A stretch of DNA of 64,000 nt from Chitinophagales bacterium (GCA_013299105.1 JAAFJY010000003.1:62001-126000), one strand, 5' to 3'. Counted from the stretch's first letter, positions 33,176 to 42,842 are shown. Program-made: numbers and translations. Notes: a model not told the origin generated them from the letters alone.

Positions 33176-33709
33176 TTATTGGTTGCTACCAGAAGAAGAA
33201 GCAGCAGCGGCTTCTTCCACTTCGCCTTCAATCCAGATCACGTTTTCGACTGGGTCGGTATTGGCTACTACGGCTACGCGCTTGCTTTGACCACCTACTT
33301 TGCCTGCTGAATCGAACTCGACAGTGATTTCACCAGACTTGCCAGGAGCGATGGGTTCCTTGGGCCAGGTTGGTACCGTACAGCCGCAAGAGCTAGAAGC
33401 GTTAGCGATTACCAGTGGGTTTTTGCCCGTGTTTTTGAACTTGAAAGTATGGCGAACTTTGGCACCGGCCTTTACTTTGCCAAAATTGTAGCGCTCTTCC
33501 GTAAATGTCATGGTGGTCACCGGACCAGCAGGCTTTTGCGGCTCCTCTACTACTGGATTAGGCAAGGCTTGCGCTTCAGTTGGTTGTACACTTTGATCGG
33601 CAGCCAAGCTGCTTTCGGCAGCTTCGCGTACTTTTTTGTCATTGTTGCAGGCCAAAACCAGCAGTGCTAGCGCAGAAAACAGCAAACTTTTTTTAACAGA
33701 TAGCCACAT
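33176..33709 (-). CDS. DUF1573 lipoprotein
   Basis: 177 residues. Lipoprotein signal (SALALLVLAC, Cys about 21), a low-complexity linker rich in Pro/Gln/Glu, then the DUF1573 domain: TMTFTEERYNFGKVKAGAKVRHTFKFKNTGKNPLVIANASSSCGCTVPTWPKEPIAPGKSGEITVEFDSAGKVG, with the hallmark SCGCT. DUF1573 is an Ig-like (ASPM/SPD-2-type) fold common in Bacteroidota secreted proteins; no activity is known. It ends SSSGSNQ, and a GTTGAAnn repeat starts at the base after the stop. The start could also be the Val-Lys-Lys a few codons in. Confidence 0.9.
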   Translation of the reverse strand: MWLSVKKSLLFSALALLVLACNNDKKVREAAESSLAADQSVQPTEAQALPNPVVEEPQKPAGPVTTMTFTEERYNFGKVKAGAKVRHTFKFKNTGKNPLVIANASSSCGCTVPTWPKEPIAPGKSGEITVEFDSAGKVGGQSKRVAVVANTDPVENVIWIEGEVEEAAAASSSGSNQ

Positions 33710-33906
33710 GGCAGGATTGTTTTTTGGTAAAAAAATGATCAGTGCGAAGTCAGGTTGATCACCCGGATCTTTGCGATTCGATGATGCAAAGGTAAGGGCT
33801 TTCGCAAAATCAAAAAGTACATTTGCGAAATATTAACGTCTGCCAATGGGTCTGGTTCAAAACGGAAGCACCAATTTGGCACTTCCGCTTGGTATCTTCA
33901 GTTTGT

Positions 33907-36174
33907 TTACCCTTGCGTTTTGGGTTCTTCCTGCAAATAAGGCTGGTTGTATTGCCTTTTGCCCGTAGCCCGATAAATGGCATTGGCCAAAGCACCAAAC
34001 ACGGGTGGAAATGGAGGCTCGCCCAAGCCAGTAGGATCGATGTCGTTTTGTACAAAATGCACATCAATGCGTTTCGGAATTTCGGGCATCCGAATCATGC
34101 GGTAAGTATTGAAGTTGTTGTGCTCCGGCTTGCCGTTTTTGAAGCTCATGTTGCCGTACAAAGCACAACCAATGCCATCGATCACCGCGCCTTCCACCAT
34201 GTTTTTGGCCGCATCAGGATTAATCACCACGCCGCAGTCGATGGCGCTGACCACACTTTCAGCGTAGGGCTGCCCGTCTTTGATTTTCATTTCGATCACA
34301 TGCCCGGCGTAGGAGTTGTGGCAAAAATAAGCCGCCAGGCCCAGGTTTTTACCCTTGTTTTCGGGCTTGTCCCAGCCCGATTTTTCGCGCAACAATTTCA
34401 ATACCCCGGCGTAGCGGTCGGGATCGTAGTCATTGTTTTTGCCCACTGGATTGGTTTTTGCCCGCTCCAATAGTTCCAAGCGCAGGTCCATCGGGTCTTT
34501 GCCCATCGCTTCGGCCAATTCGTCCATGAAGGACTGCTCGGCAGCGGCGTTGAAGTTGGAACGCGGAGCCCGAAAAGCCCCGATGGTGACGTTGCTGGGA
34601 ATTTCCCAACCCTCGGCCAGGTAGTTATCAAGCGCTCCAGCCGGGAAACGGTTGGCATGCACCGGGTTTTCGGGAATCCCACCTCCGATGACGTGAAAAG
34701 CGAGTAGTTTTTTGTTGGCGTCTAAGGCTGCACGGTAAGTAGCCGTGTACATGGGGCGATAAATGCCGTAAGTCATGTCGTCTTCGCGGCTGTACACCAG
34801 CTTGATGGGGGCTTTGGCTTGGCGTGAAATCAAAGCGGCTTCCACCATGTAGTGTGCATAAGCCCTGCGGCCAAAACCACCGCCCATGCGGGTCAGGTGG
34901 ATATCGACTTTATCGGCAGGCAAGCCCAGGCGTTTGATTAGGGTTTGCTCCACAAACTCAGGGGCTTGCACCGGACCAGCTACGAAAGCCTGGCTATCAG
35001 TCACTTCCGCAAAGCAGTTCATCGGCTCCATTGTATTGTGGGCGAGGAAAGGTGCGTTGTAAGTGCGTTCAATGACTTGGGCGGCGTTTTTGAAGGCAGC
35101 TTCGGGATCACCGTCCTTGCGCAAGACTCTAGCACTTTGTTTGACCATTTCTTTCATTTTGACCAGGTGCTCGGAGGTGCTTTCCAGGCCAGCAGGAGTG
35201 ATTCTTTCGTTCTTTTGCCCTCCGAATCCGCCAAAAATTTCCTTTTTCTCAGGGGCTTTCTCCCATTCGGCCTTCACTTTTTTGCGGGCGTTCATCACTT
35301 CCCAAGTGTTGTAGCCTACTACTACCACGAATTCATTGAAAGTACGGGTGTCAAAACCGCCCCTTTCCATGCTATCCGGGAAAACCTCGATGGTGAACAC
35401 TTGTTTGATACCTGGCATTTTCAAGGCTTCGCTGGCGTCATACGACTTGAGTTTGAGGCCAAAAGCGGGCGGCTGTACCATCATCGCGATCAACATGCCT
35501 GGCTTTTGGTAGTCCATGCCAAACATGGGTTTACCTGTGACTATGCTTTTACCGTCCACATTTTTGCGTGAGGTGCTGACGATTTTGCGTTCGGCGGCGC
35601 TTTTCAGTTTCAGGTCCTTGGGCACGGTTAGGGTAGCGGCTTTGGCGGCCATTTCACCATATTTGGCCGATTTACCACTTTTTTCGTGGTGCAAAACCCC
35701 TACTTTGGTCGTCACTTCTTCCTGGGGCACATTCCAGGTTTGGGCGGCGGCGCTGCGCAGCATGTCGCGGGCAGCGGCACCTGCGTTGCGCAAGGGCCGC
35801 CAGGTAGAGCGTACCGATTGGCTGCCTCCGGTGAATTGACGGGGGTAAAGTTTGGTATCGTAAGGCGCTTGCTCCACGATCACGTCTTTCCAATCCACAT
35901 CCAGTTCTTCGGCCACGATCATAGGCAGCGAAGTCTTTACGTTTTGGCCAAACTCAGGGTTGTGGCACATGATTTTGACGATGTTGTCGCTGCCGATCTG
36001 CACGTATGCATTCAGGGTTTGACCATTTTGGAAGGCCTCCAAATCTGCTCCTAACTCAGTCAGCTTGGTGTTGGCAGCAGCCAGCCAGCTCACACCCAAC
36101 ATCATGCCACCACCGGAAAGCGCCGAAACTTTCAAAAAGGAACGGCGATTATAGTTCTTTTGATTGTTTTCCAT
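33907..36174 (-). CDS. Molybdenum hydroxylase large subunit (IorB / isoquinoline 1-oxidoreductase beta-like)
   Basis: 755 residues. A Tat signal NRRSFLKVSALSGGGMMLG stands at the N-terminus, so the folded enzyme is exported. The body is that of xanthine-dehydrogenase-family molybdopterin-binding subunits of the IorB type: GQNVKTSLPMIVAEELDVDW, GGSQSVRSTWRPLRNAGAAARDML, MGGGFGRRAYAHYMVEAAL, GAFRAPRSNFNAAAEQSFMDELA and SAIDCGVVINPDAAKNMVEGAVIDGIG with the catalytic-region Glu. It hydroxylates N-heterocycles or oxidises aldehydes, with electrons leaving via the [2Fe-2S] subunit encoded 12 bp upstream. Substrate unknown; no dedicated cytochrome gene is adjacent. Confidence 0.93.
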   Translation of the reverse strand: MENNQKNYNRRSFLKVSALSGGGMMLGVSWLAAANTKLTELGADLEAFQNGQTLNAYVQIGSDNIVKIMCHNPEFGQNVKTSLPMIVAEELDVDWKDVIVEQAPYDTKLYPRQFTGGSQSVRSTWRPLRNAGAAARDMLRSAAAQTWNVPQEEVTTKVGVLHHEKSGKSAKYGEMAAKAATLTVPKDLKLKSAAERKIVSTSRKNVDGKSIVTGKPMFGMDYQKPGMLIAMMVQPPAFGLKLKSYDASEALKMPGIKQVFTIEVFPDSMERGGFDTRTFNEFVVVVGYNTWEVMNARKKVKAEWEKAPEKKEIFGGFGGQKNERITPAGLESTSEHLVKMKEMVKQSARVLRKDGDPEAAFKNAAQVIERTYNAPFLAHNTMEPMNCFAEVTDSQAFVAGPVQAPEFVEQTLIKRLGLPADKVDIHLTRMGGGFGRRAYAHYMVEAALISRQAKAPIKLVYSREDDMTYGIYRPMYTATYRAALDANKKLLAFHVIGGGIPENPVHANRFPAGALDNYLAEGWEIPSNVTIGAFRAPRSNFNAAAEQSFMDELAEAMGKDPMDLRLELLERAKTNPVGKNNDYDPDRYAGVLKLLREKSGWDKPENKGKNLGLAAYFCHNSYAGHVIEMKIKDGQPYAESVVSAIDCGVVINPDAAKNMVEGAVIDGIGCALYGNMSFKNGKPEHNNFNTYRMIRMPEIPKRIDVHFVQNDIDPTGLGEPPFPPVFGALANAIYRATGKRQYNQPYLQEEPKTQG

Positions 36175-36186
36175 GATTGAGCAGGT

Positions 36187-36642
36187 TTAAGGTTTGGCAA
36201 CACTTTTGATGGCGGCTTTGATGCGGGTATAAGTCCCACAACGGCAAATATTGCCGCTCATGAAGCCATTGATGTCTTCCTCGCTGGGATTGGGATTGTT
36301 TTTCAACAAAGCCACGGCGCTCATGATCTGGCCTGCCTGGCAATAGCCGCATTGGGCCACATCGTGCTCCAACCAGGCCCGCTGCACCGGGTGATCGCCC
36401 GTGGGCGAAAGCCCTTCGATGGTCGTTATCGCTTGTTTTTTGACGGACGAAACGGGCAATTGGCAAGACCTTACCGCATTGCCGTCCACGTGAATGGTAC
36501 AAGCTCCGCAGGCTGCAACCCCGCAACCGTATTTGGTGCCTGGCAAATTGAGGTGTTCGCGCAAAACCCACAACATCGGCGTGGCCGGATCGACATCCAC
36601 CGTTTGGTTTTTGCCATTGATTTTTAAGGTGTATTTTGCCAT
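36187..36642 (-). CDS. Molybdenum hydroxylase [2Fe-2S] small subunit (IorA-like)
   Basis: 151 residues. The plant-type ferredoxin cluster uses Cys40, Cys45, Cys48 and Cys60 ([21 protein letters not shown]). The second, all-helical cluster uses Cys98, Cys101, Cys133 and Cys135 ([10 protein letters not shown] and GNICRCGTY). This is the standard two-cluster small subunit that shuttles electrons from the molybdenum centre. It has no signal peptide, which fits co-export with the Tat-bearing large subunit. It is the first gene of the pair; the large subunit starts 12 bp downstream. Confidence 0.95.
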   Translation of the reverse strand: MAKYTLKINGKNQTVDVDPATPMLWVLREHLNLPGTKYGCGVAACGACTIHVDGNAVRSCQLPVSSVKKQAITTIEGLSPTGDHPVQRAWLEHDVAQCGYCQAGQIMSAVALLKNNPNPSEEDINGFMSGNICRCGTYTRIKAAIKSVAKP

Positions 36643-36970
36643 TTGAAGATAGGTTTAATAATAGACCAAAAAAGGACTTAGTAACAAGCCACGAATAAAC
36701 CTTTTCAATTCACAACTGCGTACTACATTAATCATGTCCTCGCTGTGCGAGGTCATTTTTAGCACGCGGATGACGCAGATGACGCAGATTTTCGCGGATT
36801 TCCAGCATGACGTTGACCATGATGTTGACAACTTGGCCAGGTCGTCAATCATAAACATTGGAAAGGTTTATTTTGGAAACGTTACTTGTTCCGCACAAAT
36901 ATCTTGAAAATAAAGCACTGATCCTTGTATTTTTCAAAGGGAAACTTATGAAATTCAATCAAGGTGAAGT
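36643..36970. other. Gene-free stretch with repeat copy B
   Basis: 328 bp between the IorA-like start and the S9 peptidase stop. It contains the dispersed 9-nt-phased element (36738-36829). The region 36850-36960 is AT-rich and shows no gene. Confidence 0.5.
36738..36829 (-). repeat. Dispersed 9-nt-phased element, copy B
   Basis: Read on the minus strand: GTCAACATCATG, a near-duplicate GTCAACGTCATG, CTGGAAATC, then 9-nt units (AAATCTGCG, TCATCTGCG, TCATCCGCG), then the hairpin CCTCG (36748-36752) / CGAGG (36738-36742). Units here are the most regular of the three copies. Confidence 0.8.
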
Positions 36971-39661
36971 TCATTTCTCCAACACTACCCGAACCCCCAC
37001 ATTCCCCTTCGCAGGGCTCACCTTATCACTGTGCGCATCCACAAAATCATAAGCACTCCAGCCATAAGTACTGCCATCGGCCTGGTATTCAGCGAGGTTG
37101 CCACCCAGGTCATAAATTTCTGCCTGGCCGATTTTGGTTGCGGCAAAAGCGCCAACTTCTTTGAACAAACTGGTTTTCAGGCCGCTCAGTTTTTGCTGCA
37201 AAAGGGGCACTTCTTCTTTGGTGAGGGCATAGCCCGCCCAGTAGTTGAGGGTATTTTCTTTGGAGGCACTTTCGTGGGCGCTTTGGTGCCATGCTTTGGC
37301 TTCGGCTGCGTTGGGCAGGCGGTATTTTTTGCCCGTGAGCTTGGCCAACCAGGCTACATAAGCCTTGCTTTGCTCAAAACTCAGGTTGGCAGCGAGGTTG
37401 TCTTGCCCTGCTGGATAGGTATATTTGGGGTCAAATTGCTTGAACTGGGCCTTGGTCACTTCAAAACGACCTACTGAGATCGAGTCTTTTTTGACCAAAA
37501 CCACTTCAGGTAACAATTTTCCATTGCTCCACACCCCGTATTGGCCCTGGTAAGTTGCGCTGCTGTCGCGCTCGATCAACATGGCCAGCGGGCTGTCGGC
37601 TTTGAAGGCTTCGTTTTTCTCGTCTTTTTTGTTGAACAAGTACTTGTCGATCCAGGCCAGTTCTTCGTTCATTTTGCGCAACTGGTGCGTGATTTTTTGC
37701 AAACCATGCGGCTGGCCAGGAAACCACAAAAACTTCACCGGGGCCTTGCCTACTTGTTGCAGGGCACGGTAGTATTCCCAGCTTTGGTCGCGGGGTACCG
37801 CACGGTCGTCACTGCCGTGAAAAAGGATGGTGGGGGTTTTTACTTTTTCCAGTTCAAACAAAGGCGACTTGAGGATGTAGGTCTCGTTGTAGTTTTTGCC
37901 ATTGCGGTCGTCCCAAGGCGCACCGCCGAAGTAGTATTGGTCAAAACTCACCCCAAACTCACAAGTGCCGTAGTCCGAAGTCCAGTTTACATCACCCGCG
38001 CCGGGGGCACAAAACTTGAACAGATCGGGATAACGCACGATCAACATGGTCGAAATGATGGCCCCATTGCTCCAGCCCATCACGCCCATTTGCTTTTTGT
38101 CGATCAATCCTTTTTGATCCAGGAACTCAATGCCTTTGGTCACGTCTTCCATTTCGGGCTCGTAGTAATTTTCGCGGATGGTTTCCGCAAAAGCCTGGCC
38201 ATGATTGGAAGAGCCGTGGTAGTTGGGCTTGAGCGTAAATGCCCCGCGCTGGCTCAGGATATGGGAGTAACTGGCCCAGTTTTCGTCCCAAGCGTCAAGG
38301 TCAGCCCCGTGTGGGCCACCGTGGATCGACAGGATCAAGGGATAACGTTTGCCTGCCTGGTAGTTTTCAGGGTAATACAAAATGCCCGTCACTTCTTCGT
38401 TTTTGTAGCCTTTCCACTTCACGACCTCGCTGCGGACCTTGGGCATTTCGGCCAGGTTTTCGTTCAGCTTGCAGAGTTCTGCCTCGTTGACCAGGTTGGT
38501 GTCTTTCAAATCGGCAACAAAAAACGCAGGTAATTTGGAAGCCGTCGAATATTCGTACAGCACCTTTTTGCCGTCGTCCGATACGCTGCGCAAGCTGACA
38601 TGTTCCTCTTTGTCGCCCATTTTTGGATTGCGTTGGACCCAGGCGCTGCCACTTTTTTGATAAAATGCCAATTTGTTGGTGGCCCCATTGGGCAAAGCTA
38701 CGATCACGCCATTGGCCACTACCTGGTAAGAACCTTCCATTTTTCGCTCCCAATTGAGGGGAACTGTGCTGCTGGTTTGGCTACTGAGGTGGTAGTATCG
38801 CAACTCATTGACCCCGGCCATGTGGTAATTGGGGTTCGAGGTCAACAAGATGGTGTAGTAAAAACCCTGGTTGTCGAGGCTGAAACTGAAATTGCTTTCG
38901 TTGGGGTTGTTGCCCAAGATTTGCTTGCTTTCACCCGTTTTGACGTTCAGCAAATGGATGGTAGGGCGTGGCAAACCATCGATGCCAAAGTGCGGACTGC
39001 GGATGAGCCGATACACGATCCACTCACCATTGGGCGCTACGGCATATTCGCCGATCTGGTACTTGTTGTCGCTAAGGCGGCGGATGCTTTTGGACTTGAG
39101 GTTGAAGGTAAACAAGCGGCTGGCTTTGAAATGTGTGGTATCTTCGACTACTTCCACGTCGTCTTTTTTCTCCTTGGTTTCTGCTTCGAGCAAGGTCTCG
39201 CCTTCATTAGCAGTGAATACCAGGGTGCTGTCATTGAGCCAATTCAAGCTGGAAATGCCGTTTTTGAATTCATGCACAGCCTGGGCTTCGCCACCAAAAG
39301 TGCTCATTGACCACAGTTTTTTTCCCTCGGCCCGGCTGGAGAGGAAATAGATCGTTTCGCCATCGGCAGAAAAAAGTGGATCGCTTTCACTTTCGTCTTG
39401 GTTGGTCAGGGCCACGCTGCGAAATTTGCCGTCTTTTTTGCTGTCCAGGCGACTGAGGTAGAGGTTGGTGACAAACTTGTCCTTTTCTTTTGCTGCGCGG
39501 GTTTTTCCCCACACCACCAAGTCATTTTTTGGTGAAAACACCGCCCCGCTGAAGTATTCGGTGTTGACGATCAGCTCCGGCGTCCATTTTTTGTTGTCTT
39601 GGGCTTGGGTGGCCTTTGAAATAAACGAAGCGATCAAGATAGTGAACAAGTACTTTTTCAT
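36971..39661 (-). CDS. S9-family peptidase fused to a C-terminal FGE/sulfatase-modifying-like domain
   Basis: 896 residues. Signal peptide to about 20 (FISKATQAQ). A beta-propeller (about 30-390) precedes an alpha/beta-hydrolase domain of the DPP/acylaminoacyl-peptidase type with Ser near 530 (GWSNGA), Asp near 618 (GSDDRAVP) and His near 647 (PGQPHGL). It would remove or release short peptides in the periplasm. After about 720 a second domain reads VLVKKDSISVGRFEVTKAQF, AYVAWLAKLTGKKYRLPNAAEAKAW, YDLGGNLAEYQAD and GNVGVRVV. This is the order of blocks in FGE/EgtB/PvdO-type domains, although typical residues such as the WEW of GNVWEW are replaced. Such a fusion is unusual. Confidence 0.88.
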   Translation of the reverse strand: MKKYLFTILIASFISKATQAQDNKKWTPELIVNTEYFSGAVFSPKNDLVVWGKTRAAKEKDKFVTNLYLSRLDSKKDGKFRSVALTNQDESESDPLFSADGETIYFLSSRAEGKKLWSMSTFGGEAQAVHEFKNGISSLNWLNDSTLVFTANEGETLLEAETKEKKDDVEVVEDTTHFKASRLFTFNLKSKSIRRLSDNKYQIGEYAVAPNGEWIVYRLIRSPHFGIDGLPRPTIHLLNVKTGESKQILGNNPNESNFSFSLDNQGFYYTILLTSNPNYHMAGVNELRYYHLSSQTSSTVPLNWERKMEGSYQVVANGVIVALPNGATNKLAFYQKSGSAWVQRNPKMGDKEEHVSLRSVSDDGKKVLYEYSTASKLPAFFVADLKDTNLVNEAELCKLNENLAEMPKVRSEVVKWKGYKNEEVTGILYYPENYQAGKRYPLILSIHGGPHGADLDAWDENWASYSHILSQRGAFTLKPNYHGSSNHGQAFAETIRENYYEPEMEDVTKGIEFLDQKGLIDKKQMGVMGWSNGAIISTMLIVRYPDLFKFCAPGAGDVNWTSDYGTCEFGVSFDQYYFGGAPWDDRNGKNYNETYILKSPLFELEKVKTPTILFHGSDDRAVPRDQSWEYYRALQQVGKAPVKFLWFPGQPHGLQKITHQLRKMNEELAWIDKYLFNKKDEKNEAFKADSPLAMLIERDSSATYQGQYGVWSNGKLLPEVVLVKKDSISVGRFEVTKAQFKQFDPKYTYPAGQDNLAANLSFEQSKAYVAWLAKLTGKKYRLPNAAEAKAWHQSAHESASKENTLNYWAGYALTKEEVPLLQQKLSGLKTSLFKEVGAFAATKIGQAEIYDLGGNLAEYQADGSTYGWSAYDFVDAHSDKVSPAKGNVGVRVVLEK

Positions 39662-39697
39662 GGTTTTGAATGGATAGGGTGAAAAAGAAGGACAGGA

Positions 39698-40321
39698 TCA
39701 ACTCAAAATGCCCTTTTCGACCAAAAACGACCTCAATTGGGCCGAGGATTCAAACTGCACTGCTGGCAAGCCCACCGCCCAAGAGCCTTCCACATTGCCT
39801 TTGTTGTCGTCGATGAACAGGGCTGTGCTGCGCTCAATGTTGTAGCGACTGAGGATCAATTCGTAAATGGCGGGATCGGGTTTGATCAGTTTTTCGACAC
39901 CCGAAACGAGAACTCCTTCAAATTTGTGCAAAAAATCGAACAGTTCCAAGGCGCGTGGCCAGGTTTGATCCGACCAATTGGTCAGGGCGTAGACTTTGAG
40001 TTCGGGTTTGGCGAGTAGTTCATCCAGGATTTCCACTGTTTCCTGAATTGCCCCATTCAGCATCTCGGCCCAGCGGCCGTAGTATGCTTCGATTTGGTTT
40101 TGGTAATGCGGAAATTGATCCACCAATAGTTGGGTAGCCACAGCCAAGGGGCGGCCCCGGTCTTGCTCCAGGTTCCAGGGATTGGTGCAAATTTCGCTCA
40201 GGAAATAGCGCATTTCGGCCTCGTCGGTAAAGATTTTGCGGTACAGGTACTCTGGGTTCCAGTCGACGAGTACACCACCAAGGTCAAAAATGATGGTGTC
40301 AAATTTTGCAGGGTATTGCAT
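39698..40321 (-). CDS. HAD-family hydrolase
   Basis: 207 residues. HAD motif I is FDLGGVLVDW (here DLGGV, the first Asp present), motif II ALTNWS, motif III Lys in KLIKPDPAIYELIL, and motif IV FIDDNKGNVEGS. With an alpha-helical cap after motif I it fits subfamily I, variant 3-type phosphatases (YihX-like sugar-phosphate phosphatases). The substrate is unknown. It lies 36 bp downstream of the S9 peptidase start side on the same strand, without an obvious functional link. Confidence 0.9.
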   Translation of the reverse strand: MQYPAKFDTIIFDLGGVLVDWNPEYLYRKIFTDEAEMRYFLSEICTNPWNLEQDRGRPLAVATQLLVDQFPHYQNQIEAYYGRWAEMLNGAIQETVEILDELLAKPELKVYALTNWSDQTWPRALELFDFLHKFEGVLVSGVEKLIKPDPAIYELILSRYNIERSTALFIDDNKGNVEGSWAVGLPAVQFESSAQLRSFLVEKGILS

Positions 40322-40358
40322 GGGTTGGCAAAAGGTATGTTGAAAATGGATGAGTTCT

Positions 40359-41507
40359 TCAATTGGTTTTACCCAAAATCCGTAGGGCGCAGCGGCCAGC
40401 GATCATGAGCAAGATGGGCAAAATGGCCGTATGAAAATCTTGTGGTGAAAATGGGAAGAACGCCAAAGTCAAAACCGCCAAGCCGCCAGTGACCCAAAGC
40501 CAAGTTTTTCTTTTACCTCCAAAAGCGGCCCCCAAGCAAAGCAAGGCCAGTGGATTGGCCCAAATCAGGTTCAGGTTGTCCTTGGTGGCCAAGTGATCAG
40601 TGCCAAACCACAAGAAAGCGATGAGCAAACCAGCCAGCCCCAAGCTCAGAAACAAAAGCCCGTCCACGCTGCGGTTGAGCCACTTGGAAGGGACAAGCCC
40701 CAAGCCCAAAATAAAGGCTGCTAGAATGCTGAAAAACACCAGTGGCTTGGGAAAACCGCCATTTTGTTGCACCGTGGGCAATACATTCAAAAGCACTTGA
40801 TTGGCCCCAAAAATGGGTTGTCCTTGGTAGCGAGCCTTGGGCAGGTTCTTGCCCAGGTAGTCGGGCAGGAACATCTCCATGTCCAGGCTAGCTTTGCGGT
40901 CGGCGGGTAGGCCCAACACCAGGTCGATGCCGAAATCGGACCAGGGCATCGTGCCCAAGCGTTCATCAAGGAGGCTGCGTAAGGGCTTGATGGTGCGGGT
41001 GGTGTCTTGGGTGCTGTATTCCAGTTGCAAGGCATTGGCCAGGATGTCGCGGATGCGAGTAGCACAGTTGTCGAAAAAGAAATCGTATTTGTATTCACGG
41101 TTTTCGAACTTGTAATTTTCGCGCAAGGCAGCCATTATTTTGTCTTGCGCCTCGCGGGGAAGGTTCAGAGGGGTCTCTACTACACCCCGGCCCAGGCTTT
41201 TGTAGTCAAGGTAAAAATATTGGAAAGGATCCACGCCAATGGAGTAGGGGAGCTGCCCCCGCATGAATTTCCAGTAAAAATTGGGGGTGTTGAAGTTGAA
41301 TATGCCCCAATTGAACACTACATCATTTCCAGTTTTGTAGTCCACTACCCGCAGGGCGCTGTGGCCAAAAGTGCTGTACAAGGCATCACCCGGTGAGCAA
41401 GTCAGGAGGCTCATGCGGATGGAATCGGAAATGAGGAGTTCCTGGGCCTTCATCCGCGTGGTAAGGCAAAGCAAAAAGGTCGTAAAAAGCAATAATTTGG
41501 CGCTCAT
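40359..41507 (-). CDS. DUF4105 / Lnb-like membrane protein
   Basis: 382 residues from the ATG at 41507 (MSAKLLLFTTFLLCL, signal sequence). The periplasmic part has SLLTCSPGDALYSTFGHSALRV with His and, about 100 residues later, FFFDNCATRIRD with Cys. These are the His and Cys of the DUF4105 domain, shared with the N-terminal domain of the lipoprotein N-acyltransferase Lnb. From about 255, five hydrophobic helices follow (VFFSILAAFILGLGL, LLFLSLGLAGLLIAFLW, ANPLALLCLGAAF, WLWVTGGLAVLTLAFF, AILPILLMIAG). A role in lipoprotein maturation or envelope acyl transfer is plausible but inferred from the domain only. Confidence 0.85.
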   Translation of the reverse strand: MSAKLLLFTTFLLCLTTRMKAQELLISDSIRMSLLTCSPGDALYSTFGHSALRVVDYKTGNDVVFNWGIFNFNTPNFYWKFMRGQLPYSIGVDPFQYFYLDYKSLGRGVVETPLNLPREAQDKIMAALRENYKFENREYKYDFFFDNCATRIRDILANALQLEYSTQDTTRTIKPLRSLLDERLGTMPWSDFGIDLVLGLPADRKASLDMEMFLPDYLGKNLPKARYQGQPIFGANQVLLNVLPTVQQNGGFPKPLVFFSILAAFILGLGLVPSKWLNRSVDGLLFLSLGLAGLLIAFLWFGTDHLATKDNLNLIWANPLALLCLGAAFGGKRKTWLWVTGGLAVLTLAFFPFSPQDFHTAILPILLMIAGRCALRILGKTN

Positions 41508-41644
41508 GAATTTGGACACCTGTTTTTCATTGATCAGGTCGGGCAAAAGTAAGGATGTTTGGGGAAAACTAGGAATGGAGCCATTTATCCCTGGTTTTTT
41601 TGTGGCTTTGGAGCCAAACTTTGCCGAAATGGAGCAAAACTGCT

Positions 41645-41685
41645 AAAAAAAGACAGCCAGGCCAAACGATTTTGACCCGGCTGTC
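41645..41685 (-). terminator. Rho-independent terminator
   Basis: GACAGCCaGG (41652-41661) pairs with CCcGGCTGTC (41676-41685). On the minus strand seven T (41645-41651) follow. It closes the exported-protein gene ending at 41711. Confidence 0.88.
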
Positions 41686-41710
41686 ATACAGTATCAGCGA
41701 TAGGATGGGA

Positions 41711-42154
41711 TTAATTTTTTTGTCGGGCTTTCATATTGGCCAGCATAGTTTTCATTTCTTCTCTGCTGGGCTTGGCTTTATTCCCCAACACGTCCTTGAT
41801 TTGAGGATATTTTTCATTCAGTTTCATCGACAGTTCTTTGAGGTTTTTCTGATAATCGATATAAAGCCCTCCCCCTGCTTGTTTTTCGATTCCTTTGCTT
41901 AATTCTTCATCGGGAGTCTCTTCGGGCATGCTCAATATGTATTCCATAATACCAACAAAGTCAATTACATTGGAGTTGACCTTGTCTAACATCTCAAGAG
42001 AAACCTTGCTGAATTCTTGGAAAATAGGATCGTAAACAATCTCATCCTTGATCATATCTTTGGCTAAAACGGGCATTGATGGCGCTTGGGCCTGCACAAA
42101 TTGGCTAATGCCCAAAATCAAAAACAAAGTCGTCAAAAAAGATACGCGTTTCAT
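41711..42154 (-). CDS. Small exported protein, unknown
   Basis: 147 residues with a cleavable signal (about 1-23, ISQFVQAQ). The rest is mostly helical and acidic/basic, with EKQAGGGLYIDYQKNLKELSMKLNEKYPQIKDVL. This GG-x-Y/F...L...KYP..... block recurs in the neighbours at 42247-42666 (KGGKEFLEAMALVREKQ) and 43134-43592 (KGGKEYLTLNCKLDKSVELFYKKYP). No database family is recognised. A strong terminator follows. It is probably the last gene of a unit of five small exported proteins. Confidence 0.75.
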   Translation of the reverse strand: MKRVSFLTTLFLILGISQFVQAQAPSMPVLAKDMIKDEIVYDPIFQEFSKVSLEMLDKVNSNVIDFVGIMEYILSMPEETPDEELSKGIEKQAGGGLYIDYQKNLKELSMKLNEKYPQIKDVLGNKAKPSREEMKTMLANMKARQKN

Positions 42155-42246
42155 GGTGTATTGGTTTTAGACCGGGCAAAACGGATTGGATTTTGCGGCG
42201 GTGATAGTGAAAAAGATGAAAATTAACTTGGGAATAGGTGTTAGGG

Positions 42247-42666
42247 TTAATGATCTCCCTTTACTTTTTTCTGTAGAAACTCTTTTTGATAGGCCACAAA
42301 ATCAGGAAGCTGTTCTGCTACTTTCTTTTGCTTTTCACGGACCAACGCCATAGCTTCTAAAAATTCTTTTCCGCCTTTAATTTTCATGATTTCTTCATTC
42401 ATTTTTTGCTCACTTGGGGGGCCATTTGGGTTTTCTTTTACCATTTTGATACTCATTTCTTCAAAGGCTGCATGGTCTATCCCGCCCATCGCCTGACGAA
42501 ACTTATCAAATGCAGCTTTGAATTCCTGGTATGCAAGATGATCGGTCCATTCTTTTTTGAGTTCCATGCCTTGATAAGGGTCAGACAATGGAAATCCGAA
42601 CTGGGCTGAAAGCAAATTCGCGTAGACAAATAAGTTCAAAAAAAGAAACCATTTCAAGCACTTCAT
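42247..42666 (-). CDS. Small exported protein, unknown (paralogue-like)
   Basis: 139 residues. Signal peptide about 1-21 (LFVYANLLSAQ). The mature protein is helical and charged. MKIKGGKEFLEAMALVREKQKKVAEQLPDF gives a GGKEF-start helix in the same relative place as in the flanking genes, suggesting distant relationship or shared fold. No catalytic motif is visible. It lies 92 bp upstream of the next exported-protein gene on the same strand. Confidence 0.72.
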   Translation of the reverse strand: MKCLKWFLFLNLFVYANLLSAQFGFPLSDPYQGMELKKEWTDHLAYQEFKAAFDKFRQAMGGIDHAAFEEMSIKMVKENPNGPPSEQKMNEEIMKIKGGKEFLEAMALVREKQKKVAEQLPDFVAYQKEFLQKKVKGDH

Positions 42667-42842
42667 GGTGTGTTGGTTTTGTACCGGGTAAAATTTTGTT
42701 ATCTGCCCGATGGTGAATAAACTAGGAAGAAAAATGGCTGAATGACAGCTGTTTGAGAGTCTTTTTGGGGTTTGGTTTTATAAAATTCGGTTGAAGGCTT
42801 TTCAGATCAAGAAAAAACAGGTTTTTGATTAAGGCTGATTTT

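Noticed and set aside
37541-38533. 330-residue open frame on the plus strand
   Set aside because: Antisense to the catalytic domain of the S9 peptidase.
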